The notes beneath the pieces are model-generated. The model had not been told where the DNA came from and did no database searches. It saw only the letters and a program-made list of their open reading frames with translations. Positions 9,780 through 20,500 of a DNA stretch of 64,000 bases are shown here, one piece after another. Position 1 is the stretch's first letter. Each line of letters starts with the position of its first letter. Source of the stretch: Mesosutterella multiformis (GTDB taxonomy: Bacteria; Pseudomonadota; Gammaproteobacteria; Burkholderiales; Burkholderiaceae_F). The DNA lies in assembly GCF_003402575.1 (NCBI RefSeq), contig NZ_BGZJ01000002.1, forward strand, positions 310,001-374,000, in the 5' to 3' direction. The position numbers and the translations under genes are program-made.

Positions 9780-12700
9780 ATGAAACACACAGAGACCATC
9801 CGACAGACGGGAAAGACAGCCGCCGCCGTGGCCGCTGCGCTTTTCGCGATGTCAGCTTCAAACGCCGAAACGCCCGCGCGCATTTCCAGTACGCTCACCG
9901 AACCCACGGCTGATATCTCAGTCCTCTATACGGACACCGGCACCTCGGCGTCCGACATTATTCACGCGCCGGTGGAACCGGGGAACGCGGACGGGATCAC
10001 CGTCACCGTGAATTCCCTCACGGTCGAGAACCAGACGACAGCGGGTACGGTCCCCGGGTCAGGCGACCGGAACGGTAGCGGTATTGCCTCCACCGCGGCC
10101 TTCCCGGGTTCCAGCATTACGCTCGCGGTCACAAAGGACATCACCGTCCACGCGAGGACTGACGCCGTTCTCGCGTCCGGCGGCTCCTCGGTCACCGGGA
10201 ATGTCGGCGGTAACCTCAGCATTCAGTCAGCCGGCACGGGTATCCGGTCTGATAACGCACCGCTTACGATGACCGTTTCTGGCGGCAGCGCGGAAATCGT
10301 GACGGACGGCACCGCGGTCTCAAATGCTGGGACCGAGGGATTCCTCACGCTCCAGGGGGCCGAATCCACCCGAATTTATTCAGCAGCCGGACACGCGGTT
10401 CAAACCACCGGGAACGAATTGAAGATTTACGGGACCCCGTACGAGGGGGACGCCGGCGATACCATATCCCGCGCACTTCCAGATAAATCAGGTTCCATTC
10501 TGATTGAAAACGGGAGCGCCACAGAAAGCGCGGTCTTCGAGTCAGGAAGCGTTTCCCGCCGGGGCGAGTGGATCAGCGCCGGAAGCGTCACGGTCCGGAA
10601 CATGAGCGGCGCGACCGCCATTATTTCAGAAAGCGGCGGTATTGGAATCAGCGCGTCGGACACGGCAGGAACCGGCGTCCTCGTGCTCAATAATTCGGAA
10701 AGAAATCCGACGATTGAGGTGAAACGCGCGGAGGGCGACGAAGAACGGGTGGGCAGTGTCACGCTCAACGGTCTTGCGAAACGGTTCACCGTCCGAAATG
10801 AGAATCCTGCGGGCTACGCGGTCATCGCGAAAGACAGAGCGCGGTTCAGCATCCTCGGAAGAAGCCCCCTGCCAGACGTTCATATATTCGGTAATCTCCG
10901 GACGGAAACTTATTCCAGTATCTCGATTGACATGGGTAACGGCGAAATCCGCTCGGACAGAATTGAGATTCTGGATGGCGGCAGTTTCGGAATGGACTGG
11001 ATGAGCGGTAACTCCGTTCTCAGCGCGCTTGACGGTTCCAAAACGATGATTACGGTGAAAAATGAAGGCCGGGCGGATATCACACCGCATGGGCACACCG
11101 TGATCAACAGCGATTTCATCCTGCTCCCAGGTGACCGTGCGCCGGCCGACACCATTGAGAAGATTGACTCATCAGCCCGGCTCACGATGCATGAGAATTC
11201 TGTTTGGAACGGAAACCTCACGAGCCAGGGTCATATGAACTGGCTCGGCTTCTACCTCATTGGGGACGCGAAGCTGAATGGAAACCTCTCGAGTCTTGAG
11301 GGTGGTGAGACGGCGCTTTTCATCATGGATCAGGGTGTGATGACGGGCGATATTCTGTCTGACGGCACCGGGCGGGCCCCGGGGTCTGATGACCCGACCG
11401 AGTATGCGGCGGATTTCCAGGGGGAAATTCAGGCGAACGGCATATTGAACAGCAATGTCACCGCGAGAAACAGCGGCAAGGCGGCGCTCCAGTTCAAGAC
11501 CGCCGCCACGCGGCTTAACGGCGATCTCGTGAGCCAAAGCGGCGGCGCGATCAATACGGAGATGGCTGGTGTCTGGAATGGCGCATCGTCAATTGCAGGC
11601 GGCACGATTGACCTGAAGTTCACGGACCCGGCGGCCGTCTGGTACATGACGCGGGACTCCCACCTCACATCGTTCACGCAGAACGCCGGCACGGTGAATT
11701 TCCCGAAACCGATGTCCGCGGATACCTTCATCGGCACCACGCTGACGCTCGACGGGAACTATTCGGCAGACGGCGGGACGCTCAATATGAGCACCGTGCT
11801 TGAGGGCGATGACTCCCCCCACGATAAGCTCGTGATCAAGGGGGACGCCGCGGGCCGCGCGAATCTCGTCTTCACGAAAGTCTCGGGTAACGGAAAGAGC
11901 ACGGATCAGGGAATCAAGGTCGTGGAAGTGGGCGGGACGTCCGACGCCGTCTTCACGAAACCGGATGACAACCGTCTTTCCGCGGGCGCGTATCTCTATA
12001 GCCTCAAGAAAATCGGAAACGACTGGTACCTCACGAGTGATCGGGATCCGAACGCTCCCGTGGTGATGGAAGAAATCGTTCAGCCGAAACCCAAGGATGA
12101 AGACCCCGCTGTGCCGCCGGTGCCGGATACAACGGATCCGGTGGCACCGAAAGCATCCGATCCCGTTACCGCGCCGCAGCCGGATGTGATCCCGGCATCA
12201 GCTCCGACGGATGTGACGCGGCACACGGTGAAGCCGGAACTCGGTAGCTACGCCGCGAATATGCTCGCTTCGAACACGCTTTTCTCGATGTCGCTCGCGG
12301 ACCGGCTGGGTGAAACACGGTACTCGGACGCCTTGAAGTCTCAGAAGCATTCGGAGAACCTCTGGATCCGGACGGCGGGCGGGAAGAATCGCTCGGCGAT
12401 GCAGGACCGACAGCTCACAAACCGCGGCACCTGGGGTCTCGTGCAGGTCGGGGGCGATGTGGTGTCCTGGGCCGGAGCCGGGGATCACCGGTTCCATGCC
12501 GGTCTCATGATGGGGTACGCCCATCAGAACACGAAGACCCGATCCACGGATCTCAGTCTGACCTCCAAAGGGAAAGTGTCCGGATACTCCGCCGGGGTCT
12601 ATGCGACCTATATGAACGCCGAACCCGCCGGCACCGGACCGTATGTCGATACGTGGCTTCTCTGGCAGAAGTTTAAAAACAAAGTGACCCCGGCCGGGGC

Positions 12701-13199
12701 CCCGGAAGAGTCGTATCACTCGAAAGGGTGGACCGGGTCCGTTGAAGCCGGCTACACGTTTGGTCTCTCGGATTGGGTGAGTGAAGACGGGACGCTTAAC
12801 GCCGCGCGCCTGAGACTCGAAACCCAGGTGATCCGGATGGGCGTCCGAGCCGATCAGCATCAGGATGCCGAGAACTTCACGGTGACCGGGACCGGAGCCG
12901 GGAATATCCGGACCCGGGTCGGCGTGACCGCGTATCACCTCTTCACGAACGATAAGTCGGGGAGGGCGGTGAAGCCGTTCCTTGGTGTCAGCTGGTACCA
13001 CGATACGAAGAGTTTCGGCGTCACGTACGACGGCGTAAAGGACCGGATCGACGGCAGCCGGAACTTCGGCGAAGTGAAGCTTGGGGTTGAAGGGAAGCTG
13101 AATAAACACGTAAACCTCTGGGGCACTGCCGCGGTCCAGCGGGGGAGCGATAGCTTCCGGAATCTTGGGGCCTTCGTCGGAGCGAAGGTGCTCTTTTAA
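9780..13199 (+). CDS. autotransporter 3
   Basis: Complete type Va autotransporter of 1139 residues. I place the start at 9780 rather than at the upstream in-frame ATG (9666): GAGGA at 9771-9775 is a good ribosome site, and from here the protein begins with a classical signal peptide (MKHTETIRQTGK, Ala-rich core, cleavage near ASNAETP). The upstream extension would be an implausible run of Lys/Arg. The passenger runs to about residue 690 with repeated short beta-rich modules and VTVNSLTVENQTTAG near the front, a block shared with autotransporters 4 and 5. The autochaperone-like SDAVFTKPDDNRL, a long Pro-rich linker and the barrel ending VGAKVLF follow. The passenger is diverged and its ligand is unknown. 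Confidence 0.93.
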   Translation: MKHTETIRQTGKTAAAVAAALFAMSASNAETPARISSTLTEPTADISVLYTDTGTSASDIIHAPVEPGNADGITVTVNSLTVENQTTAGTVPGSGDRNGSGIASTAAFPGSSITLAVTKDITVHARTDAVLASGGSSVTGNVGGNLSIQSAGTGIRSDNAPLTMTVSGGSAEIVTDGTAVSNAGTEGFLTLQGAESTRIYSAAGHAVQTTGNELKIYGTPYEGDAGDTISRALPDKSGSILIENGSATESAVFESGSVSRRGEWISAGSVTVRNMSGATAIISESGGIGISASDTAGTGVLVLNNSERNPTIEVKRAEGDEERVGSVTLNGLAKRFTVRNENPAGYAVIAKDRARFSILGRSPLPDVHIFGNLRTETYSSISIDMGNGEIRSDRIEILDGGSFGMDWMSGNSVLSALDGSKTMITVKNEGRADITPHGHTVINSDFILLPGDRAPADTIEKIDSSARLTMHENSVWNGNLTSQGHMNWLGFYLIGDAKLNGNLSSLEGGETALFIMDQGVMTGDILSDGTGRAPGSDDPTEYAADFQGEIQANGILNSNVTARNSGKAALQFKTAATRLNGDLVSQSGGAINTEMAGVWNGASSIAGGTIDLKFTDPAAVWYMTRDSHLTSFTQNAGTVNFPKPMSADTFIGTTLTLDGNYSADGGTLNMSTVLEGDDSPHDKLVIKGDAAGRANLVFTKVSGNGKSTDQGIKVVEVGGTSDAVFTKPDDNRLSAGAYLYSLKKIGNDWYLTSDRDPNAPVVMEEIVQPKPKDEDPAVPPVPDTTDPVAPKASDPVTAPQPDVIPASAPTDVTRHTVKPELGSYAANMLASNTLFSMSLADRLGETRYSDALKSQKHSENLWIRTAGGKNRSAMQDRQLTNRGTWGLVQVGGDVVSWAGAGDHRFHAGLMMGYAHQNTKTRSTDLSLTSKGKVSGYSAGVYATYMNAEPAGTGPYVDTWLLWQKFKNKVTPAGAPEESYHSKGWTGSVEAGYTFGLSDWVSEDGTLNAARLRLETQVIRMGVRADQHQDAENFTVTGTGAGNIRTRVGVTAYHLFTNDKSGRAVKPFLGVSWYHDTKSFGVTYDGVKDRIDGSRNFGEVKLGVEGKLNKHVNLWGTAAVQRGSDSFRNLGAFVGAKVLF

Positions 13200-13260
13200 T
13201 CAAACCGCCTGATCTCTCCATTCGCCGCGTCACAAAACGAACGGAGATCAGGGCAATCCA

Positions 13261-13298
13261 CACCGCGGGGGTAACAGCCTTCCCCGCGGTGTTTTTTT
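13261..13298 (+). terminator. intrinsic terminator of autotransporter 3
   Basis: CACCGCGGGG (13261-13270) pairs with CCCCGCGGTG (13282-13291), followed by seven T. Confidence 0.87.
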
Positions 13299-13638
13299 GT
13301 AGTCCGTTAACTTAACAGGTTGACTGAAGTTGACAGCTTTGGGTGTCAATAAGAGCGATACGGAAAGGTCATAAATCTATCATTGCTGTTTTACTCATAA
13401 CGACAAAAATAATTGCATAACCAGAAATTAAAGGGAATAATGTAATTAAGAAGCTGTTATTTACCTATTCTTAACGCTTTACCGATTTGTGATGAAAGAG
13501 CCGGATTCAGTTGACAGCTCTTTATCAATGGATCCGGTTGGTTAACAAAAGTGTCGAATCAAGAAAAGCGCTCCCGGTAAGAACAGAAACCCCTGACCGC
13601 GCCGGAAAATCAGCGGGCAAATGAAGAGTGAGGACATT
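13299..13638. other. 340-bp leader region of autotransporter 4
   Basis: No gene. Contains GTTAACTTAACA, then GGTTGAC and GTTGACAGC within 13304-13340, the same TTGAC words seen before autotransporter 2 in a different order. A second TTGACAGCTC occurs near 13510. Likely regulatory, with no assignable promoter. Confidence 0.4.
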
Positions 13639-16600
13639 ATGAGAAAAAGAGCATTCAGCATCACTCGGAAAACCATCACGGTGGCAGTCGCTGCCGCGCT
13701 CCTCTCGATCTCCGCCGGGGCTGATACGCTGAAGCCAGAGCGGATCACGGCGTCGATGTCGAATCCCGCGGACGATGTCATCGTGACGTATGAAGACATC
13801 ACAGAGGGGATCGACGCGGATGGCAAGGACCCCGATCTCAGTTTTATCTATGTCCCGGTGCAGCCGGAATCTGGCACTCCGATTACATTGACACTCAAGT
13901 CCCTTACCGTTGATAACCAGACCACCGCGGGCTGGGTGCCGGTAAATAACCTGCCGGTTCACATCATTGATAACGGCGATGGAACGAGCACCACCACGGC
14001 GAGCTCCGGCCTTTACCGGAAGAACGGCGCTGGCATCGCGACAAACACCGATGCCGGGATCACGCTTGATATCGCGGGGGATCTCACGGTGAACGCCCGG
14101 ACCACCGCGATCGCCGCGACAGCGGGTTCCTCCATCACCGGAACCATCGGCGGGAACCTCACGGTGACGTCTAAGGATACAGGGATTGCCGTGACGGAAG
14201 CCACCCTCGGGGACGGTACGACTCAGAACCTCAATCTCGCCATCACAGGCCCCAGCTCCTCGATCAAAACGGCGGGGACCGGGATTCTGGTCTCGGGCGA
14301 CAAATACACCGTCACGATCTCGGGCGACACGTCGCTCACGATTACCTCTGACGCTGGCAGCGCCGCGGTTTCAGAGGATCGGGGAAACTTCGATATCAAA
14401 CTCGGAAACGCTGCGACGCTCTCGCTTCTCAGCAGCGCTTCTCTCCCCACCGTGTCGTACGAAGAGAGTGATTCTTATCCAACCTCGGATTACAACTACT
14501 TCCAGGCGGGCGACGTGAAGGTTGAGAATACCGGAGGCGGTTCCGCTGTGACTCAGCGCATCAGTTTCACGCCGGTGTTCTATGGCAATAACTCCGTCAC
14601 GATCGTGAACAATTCCGCGGAAAACGCGACGATTGAGATCGGGGCCGCTGAGTCTGACCCGGAAGACCACGACCGCGCCATGTCCGTCCGGTCTGACAGC
14701 GGCCCGGTCATCATCACGAATAATGATCCTGACGGCTACGCGATCCGGGGGCAGCATAGCGGCAACATCTTCGTTCAGATGTATGGCGCGAAAGCTCCCG
14801 TCCAGATCACCGGGAATATTGAAATCTCGGATAAGGGCCAGATTACGGCGGTCGTGAATAACGGCGGTTTTATCCACGCGGATAAGATCGATATCGAAAC
14901 CTCAATGGCGGATATTTCGTTCTGGGGAAATGCCGAAATGTCGTCCCGGGACGGCGGAAAGACAGAGGCGACCGCGGACGGCGCGGGCACCTTGATGGGC
15001 CTTCAGGCCTATGAGCAGTCGACCGCCAAGGCGGACGTGACATCGATAAACGGCGGCTGGACGAATGTCTACGTGATGGGCGATTCCGACTGGACGGGTG
15101 ACGTCCTTGCGACCGGAAGCGCGGTGTATTACAGCACGGAGAGTCCCTCCACCGTCTATCTGGTTGTGACCGGCACGAGCACTTATACTGGAAACGCGGC
15201 CGCGGAGGCGGGCGGGGATATCGCGCTCGGTGCGGGGGATGACGCCCGGATTACCGGGGATATCACGTCTGACGGCGTCAGTTCGCTGGATGCGGAAAAA
15301 AAGAGCACCGCGCGGATTCTCGCGTATGGAACCTCGGAAGTCACGGGGGACATCACCGCGAGGAACAGCGGAACGGCTTCTCTCACGCTGAATGACACCG
15401 GAACAAAATTCACAGGTGACCTCATCAGTCAAAGCGGCGGCTCAATCACCGGGACTTCTGCCGGCACCTGGACCGGGTCGTCCTCGGTTTCAGGCGGCAC
15501 GATTGACTTCACGATGACGGACCCCGCCTCGGTCTGGAATGTCACCGGGAATTCGGAACTCACGACGCTCACTCAAAACTCAGGCACCATCAATTTCCCG
15601 GCCGCCCCCGCGAAATCCTTTACGGGCACCACGGTGACCGTGGACGGGAATTATTCGTCTGACGGCGGTTCGATCAACATGAATACGGTGTTCACGGGCG
15701 ACAGCTCACCCACCGATAAACTCGTGATCAAGGGGAACTCCGAAGGAACCGCCACAATCACCTTTAACCGCATCACCGGGTGGGGCGCTCAGACGGTGGA
15801 AGGGATCAAAGTGGTGGAGGTGGATGGGACATCCGACGCTGTCTTCACGAAGCCGGAATCAAACCGCCTTGTCGCCGGTCCCTATCTCTATGAACTGAAG
15901 AAAGTCGGAAACGACTGGTACCTCACGAGTCAGCGGGACCCGGAGTCGCACATCGTCCTCCCGAAGGCGGATGATGATCCCGAACCGACCCCGGATCCGG
16001 GGACTGAGGATCCGGATCCGACGCCCACACCGGCTGAGGAGCTCCCTGAAATTCTGCCGCCAGCGGATCCAGGGGACGTGACGGCTCACAACGTGAAGCC
16101 GGAACTCGGAAGCTACGCCGCGAATATGCTCGCCGCGAACACGCTTTTCACGATGTCGCTCGCGGACCGGCTCGGCGAAACCCGGTATTCGGATGCCCTG
16201 AAAGACCAGAAGCATTCCGGCAATATCTGGATCCGGACGGCGGGCGGTAAGAGCCGCTCGGAGATGGCGGATCAGCAGCTCACGAACCGCGGTGACTGGG
16301 GTCTCGTGCAGGTCGGGGGCGACGTCGTCAACTGGCCGGGAGCCGGAAATCACCGGTTCCACGCCGGTCTCATGATGGGGTACGCGCATCAGAACGCGAA
16401 GACCCGCTCCTCCGCGATCGGAACCACGTCAAAAGGCAAAATCTCAGGGTACTCGGCCGGCCTCTACGCGACCTATATGAATGCCGCACCCGCCGGAACC
16501 GGACCGTATGCCGACACGTGGCTGCAGTTCCAGAAGTTTAAGAATAAGGTCGATCCGAGTAACAGCGCCGAGGAGTCCTATGACTCGAAGGGCTTCACCG

Positions 16601-17064
16601 GGTCGATTGAGGCGGGCTACACGTTTGGATTGAATGACTGGGTGAGCGAAGACGGGACACAGAACGCCGCGCGTCTGAGACTCGAAGCCCAGGTGATCCG
16701 GATGGGCGTGCGGGCTGACCGCCACGTGGATATCGAGAACTTCACGGTGGACGGCACCGGGGCCGGGAACGTGAGAACCCGGGTCGGCGCGACAGTCTAT
16801 AACCAATTGACGAACGAAAAGACCGGATTCGCGCTCAAACCCTTCGCGACCTTCAGCTGGTACCACGACACGAAAACCTTTGGTGTCACGTACGACGGGG
16901 TGAAGGACCGGATCGAAGGAAACCGGAACTTCGGCGAAGTGAAGCTCGGGTTCGAAGGACGGCTCAATAAACACGTGAACCTCTGGGGCGCGGCCGCGTA
17001 CCAGCAGGGGAAGCAGGGCTTCCGGCACCTCGGAGCCTTTATCGGGGCGAAAGTCCTCTTCTGA
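13639..17064 (+). CDS. autotransporter 4
   Basis: Complete autotransporter of 1141 residues. The ATG at 13639 is chosen over 13621 because GAGGA sits just upstream and the protein then starts MRKRAFSITRKTITV, a basic n-region followed by an Ala/Val core, with cleavage probably after SAGA. The passenger is about 700 residues of Thr/Ser/Gly/Asn-rich beta structure with no Cys. The conserved SDAVFTKPESNRL block, a Pro/Asp/Glu linker (PDPGTEDPDPTPTPAEE) and the barrel ending IGAKVLF follow. The barrel matches its neighbours while the passenger does not, so binding specificity probably differs. Confidence 0.93.
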   Translation: MRKRAFSITRKTITVAVAAALLSISAGADTLKPERITASMSNPADDVIVTYEDITEGIDADGKDPDLSFIYVPVQPESGTPITLTLKSLTVDNQTTAGWVPVNNLPVHIIDNGDGTSTTTASSGLYRKNGAGIATNTDAGITLDIAGDLTVNARTTAIAATAGSSITGTIGGNLTVTSKDTGIAVTEATLGDGTTQNLNLAITGPSSSIKTAGTGILVSGDKYTVTISGDTSLTITSDAGSAAVSEDRGNFDIKLGNAATLSLLSSASLPTVSYEESDSYPTSDYNYFQAGDVKVENTGGGSAVTQRISFTPVFYGNNSVTIVNNSAENATIEIGAAESDPEDHDRAMSVRSDSGPVIITNNDPDGYAIRGQHSGNIFVQMYGAKAPVQITGNIEISDKGQITAVVNNGGFIHADKIDIETSMADISFWGNAEMSSRDGGKTEATADGAGTLMGLQAYEQSTAKADVTSINGGWTNVYVMGDSDWTGDVLATGSAVYYSTESPSTVYLVVTGTSTYTGNAAAEAGGDIALGAGDDARITGDITSDGVSSLDAEKKSTARILAYGTSEVTGDITARNSGTASLTLNDTGTKFTGDLISQSGGSITGTSAGTWTGSSSVSGGTIDFTMTDPASVWNVTGNSELTTLTQNSGTINFPAAPAKSFTGTTVTVDGNYSSDGGSINMNTVFTGDSSPTDKLVIKGNSEGTATITFNRITGWGAQTVEGIKVVEVDGTSDAVFTKPESNRLVAGPYLYELKKVGNDWYLTSQRDPESHIVLPKADDDPEPTPDPGTEDPDPTPTPAEELPEILPPADPGDVTAHNVKPELGSYAANMLAANTLFTMSLADRLGETRYSDALKDQKHSGNIWIRTAGGKSRSEMADQQLTNRGDWGLVQVGGDVVNWPGAGNHRFHAGLMMGYAHQNAKTRSSAIGTTSKGKISGYSAGLYATYMNAAPAGTGPYADTWLQFQKFKNKVDPSNSAEESYDSKGFTGSIEAGYTFGLNDWVSEDGTQNAARLRLEAQVIRMGVRADRHVDIENFTVDGTGAGNVRTRVGATVYNQLTNEKTGFALKPFATFSWYHDTKTFGVTYDGVKDRIEGNRNFGEVKLGFEGRLNKHVNLWGAAAYQQGKQGFRHLGAFIGAKVLF

Positions 17065-17115
17065 TGTTTGAAACCTGACGCGCGTTTCAGGACTTTTGTA
17101 AAGAGAAAAAAAGAA

Positions 17116-17154
17116 CACCGCGGGGTATGCAACAAATCCTTGCGGTGTTTTTTT
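17116..17154 (+). terminator. intrinsic terminator of autotransporter 4
   Basis: CACCGCGGGG (17116-17125) pairs with CCTTGCGGTG (17138-17147) through two G-U pairs, followed by seven T. Confidence 0.82.
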
Positions 17155-17553
17155 CGATACAGGTCAACAGAACGAAAACGTGGCTGAATTGTTGCCTTTT
17201 TGTCTTCAACTTGTCAGAGTTGTACCTTAAAAGCAACAACTTTCTGCTTTTTTGGCTCAGAAAACGATAAATAAGTTACAAAAACGAATCCATTTGCTAG
17301 TATGAAATCAGGATTTGTAATCTTTACGCAATTTTTACGCTTTTAAGCGATTTCCAGAAGCCAGCGTGTCAAAAGAAAAAACGGCGGGGTTCCATTCGAA
17401 CCCCCTGGGATCCCTAAAAAGCAGGGGGCGGCATCCACCCGGGCGGGTCACCGGAATTCCGGGCGTCCCACCTGGCCTTACCCCCCAGACGCAGAACGGC
17501 ATCCGTCCCAGGGACAGAACGGATGACCGGCATTGATATAAGGAGAAATTGCC
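17155..17553. other. 399-bp leader of autotransporter 5, GC-rich and self-complementary near the start codon
   Basis: No gene. The first half is AT-rich and promoter-like. The second half (about 17380-17530) is GC-rich with several short inverted repeats, for example CCGGAATTCCGG at about 17451-17462 and CATCCGT / ACGGATG near 17500-17526, before the AGGAG at 17541. It could be a structured 5' UTR, but I do not recognise a known riboswitch. Confidence 0.35.
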
Positions 17554-20500
17554 ATGACAGAGCAGAAACCGAGCTTCAGAAGACAGTCCATTACGCTAGC
17601 GGTCGCGGCCGCGGTCTTCGCGCTCTCAGGTACCGCGTGGGGCGCGGACTATAACCGGATCACGACAACAATCGAGGATTCGTCGGTCGACGCCTCGGTG
17701 ACCTATACGGAGGTCACCTCCCCGGTTAACGCGGGGACCGCGACACCGGATCTCACATTCCACTATGTGCCGGTGCAGCCGGAAGCGAACTCCCCGATCA
17801 CCCTGACGCTCAATTCCCTTACCGTGACGAACGAAACCACGGCTGGGGATGTCACGGTAAACACTCAGGTTCAGGATCCCGCGTATCCTGAGGATCCGAC
17901 AAAATTACTGGATCAGACAGCGACGTATTCAAAAAACGGGAACGGCATCGCGACGAACACCGGGGCCGGCATTACGCTGGAGCTGACCGAGGGACTTACG
18001 GTTACCACGCGCGACACCGCGGTGAGCGCGGCGGATGCCGCGACGATCTCCGGACGGCTCGGAGGCGATCTCGCCCTGACGTCAAGCGAGGGGAACGCGA
18101 TTTCGGCGACAGAATCCACCGCTGGCGCGAATACCGCCCAGGCCGTGAATTTCACGCTGAACGGCGGAACAGCAACGATTGAAACCCAAGGAGACGCGAT
18201 TTACGCGTCGGGTTTCAATAGCAGCGTGAGCCTCTCAGGGGCGTCCGACTATGTGATTACATCGGCCACCGGCAGCGCGCTCCGCTCGGAGAACGGCGCG
18301 ACCATCTCGGTCCGCGGAACAGGATCGGATACCGATGGTCTCGTCGCGCATGGCAGCATTACGCTTAAAAGCGGCGGTTCCGCAGCTACCGTTGATGTCG
18401 GTCCCACAGCGGATCTTAATCTTCCTAACTACCGCCCGAATACCCGAACCGATATCTGGGCTGACACGGTGACGATTGAGAATACCGGCACCGGCTCCGC
18501 GATCGAGAACCACAGAAGCGGGGATCTCCTCACGGTATCCGCGACCGATAAAACCGGAACGGGGATAACACTTCGGAATAACTCAGCAGACAACGCCACC
18601 ATCATCAGCGGGCTCCCTGATGAGCAGAAAGGTCTTGAAGACGCGCATACGGCGGGGATTCATATCATCACTTACGGCGCGCCGCTGACGATCGAAAATC
18701 AGAACGCCTCGGGTAACGCGATTCTCCTGAAAAACAGGGGGTCACTCCTGATTCAGATGGATCATGGGGTTCCCGCCCAGATAACCGGCAATATCACCGT
18801 GGATCAGGGATCGAACATCTGCCTCATTGTCGGCTCTGACGGCTTTATTCACACCGATAAACTGACTCTCACCGCCGGCTCAATGTCCGATATCGCGACC
18901 TTTGGTACCTCCACGTGGTCTGACCGGGCGGGAACCGGGAAGACTCAGGCGACGGCGGATGGAGTCGGGTCCCTTCTCTCGATGCAGGCCTGGGAAAACT
19001 CCACGATCAACGCGGATGCCGTGCTCTCTGGCGGCGCAGCCGGCGGCTTCCACGCGGAAGATAACGGCATCCGGAATGGTGACACGACACTCACCGGAGA
19101 ATCCGGGAGCGGTGCCGATCGGTATCCCACACAGTCTTACACCTATGTGAACGGGAACGGTCAGGTGAATGGCAATCAGTACGCCTATCTGGGCGCCAAG
19201 AGCACGATTTACGTCCAGGGCAGCGGCAGCCTTACGGGCAACGTGGTGTCGGACGGCGTGGGTACGGCGGACGGTTCCCCTACAGAAACGACATTCATGG
19301 CCATGGATAACGGGACTGTCACGGGTGACCTCACCGCGTCAAACGGCGGCAAGATGATGGCCGGCGCAATGCAGAGCGCCGTGGAAACCGGTAACGTCGT
19401 CGCGACGTCGGGCGGCCAGATAACTTATTACCTCTATGGGATGGATACCCGGATCCCGACTCTGAACGGTGACCTTGTGTCTGAAGACAGCGGCTCGATC
19501 ACGGCCTCAATGAATGGTATCTGGAACGGCGCGTCGACCGTCTCCGGCGGCACGACCGATGTCACATTCATGGACGCGAACGCGGTATGGAATGTCACAC
19601 GCGACTCTGAGCTCACGAATTTCACCCAGGGCGCGGGCACTGTGAATTACCCGACCGCTGACGCGAAGTCCTTTACCGGCACCACGATTACCGTGGACGG
19701 GAACTATTCCGCGGACGGCGGCTCACTCAATATGAGCACCGTACTCACGGGCGACACGTCACCTCACGATAAACTCGTTGTGAAGGGCGACACTTCCGGC
19801 ACAGCGAGCATCACGTTCACCCGCGTGACCGGCTGGGGCGCTCAGACGATTGAGGGCATCAAGGTGGTCGAGGTGGATGGGACATCCGACGCCGTCTTCA
19901 CGAAGCCTGACTCCAACCGCCTCACCGCCGGCGCTTATGTCTACGACCTGAAGAAAGTGGGGAACGACTGGTATCTCACGAGTCAGCGTGACCCGAACGC
20001 GTCGACGATCATCCTTCCGAAAACGAATGACGATCCGGCTCCGACTCCCGATCCTGATAATGGAGATGACCTCCCGGACGTCCTTCCGTCTGTTGACCCG
20101 GGCGACATCACGGCTCATAACGTGAAACCGGAACTCGGCAGCTACGCCGCGAATATGCTCGCGTCGAACACGCTTTTCACGATGTCGCTCAATGACCGGC
20201 TCGGTGAAACCCGGTACTCGGACGCCCTGAAGAGCCAGAAGCACTCCGGAAACGTCTGGATCCGGATGGCGGGCGGCAAGTCCCACACCGAAATGGCGGA
20301 TGATCAGCTCACGAACCGCGGCGACTGGGGTCTCGTGCAGGTTGGCGGCGATGTCGTCTCCTGGGCGGGTTCGGGTGACCACCGGTTCCACGTCGGTCTC
20401 ATGATGGGTTACGCCCACCAGAACGAGAAGACCCGCTCCTCCGCGATCGGGTCGACGTCCAAAGGCAAGGTCTCCGGTTACTCCGCCGGCCTCTACGCGA

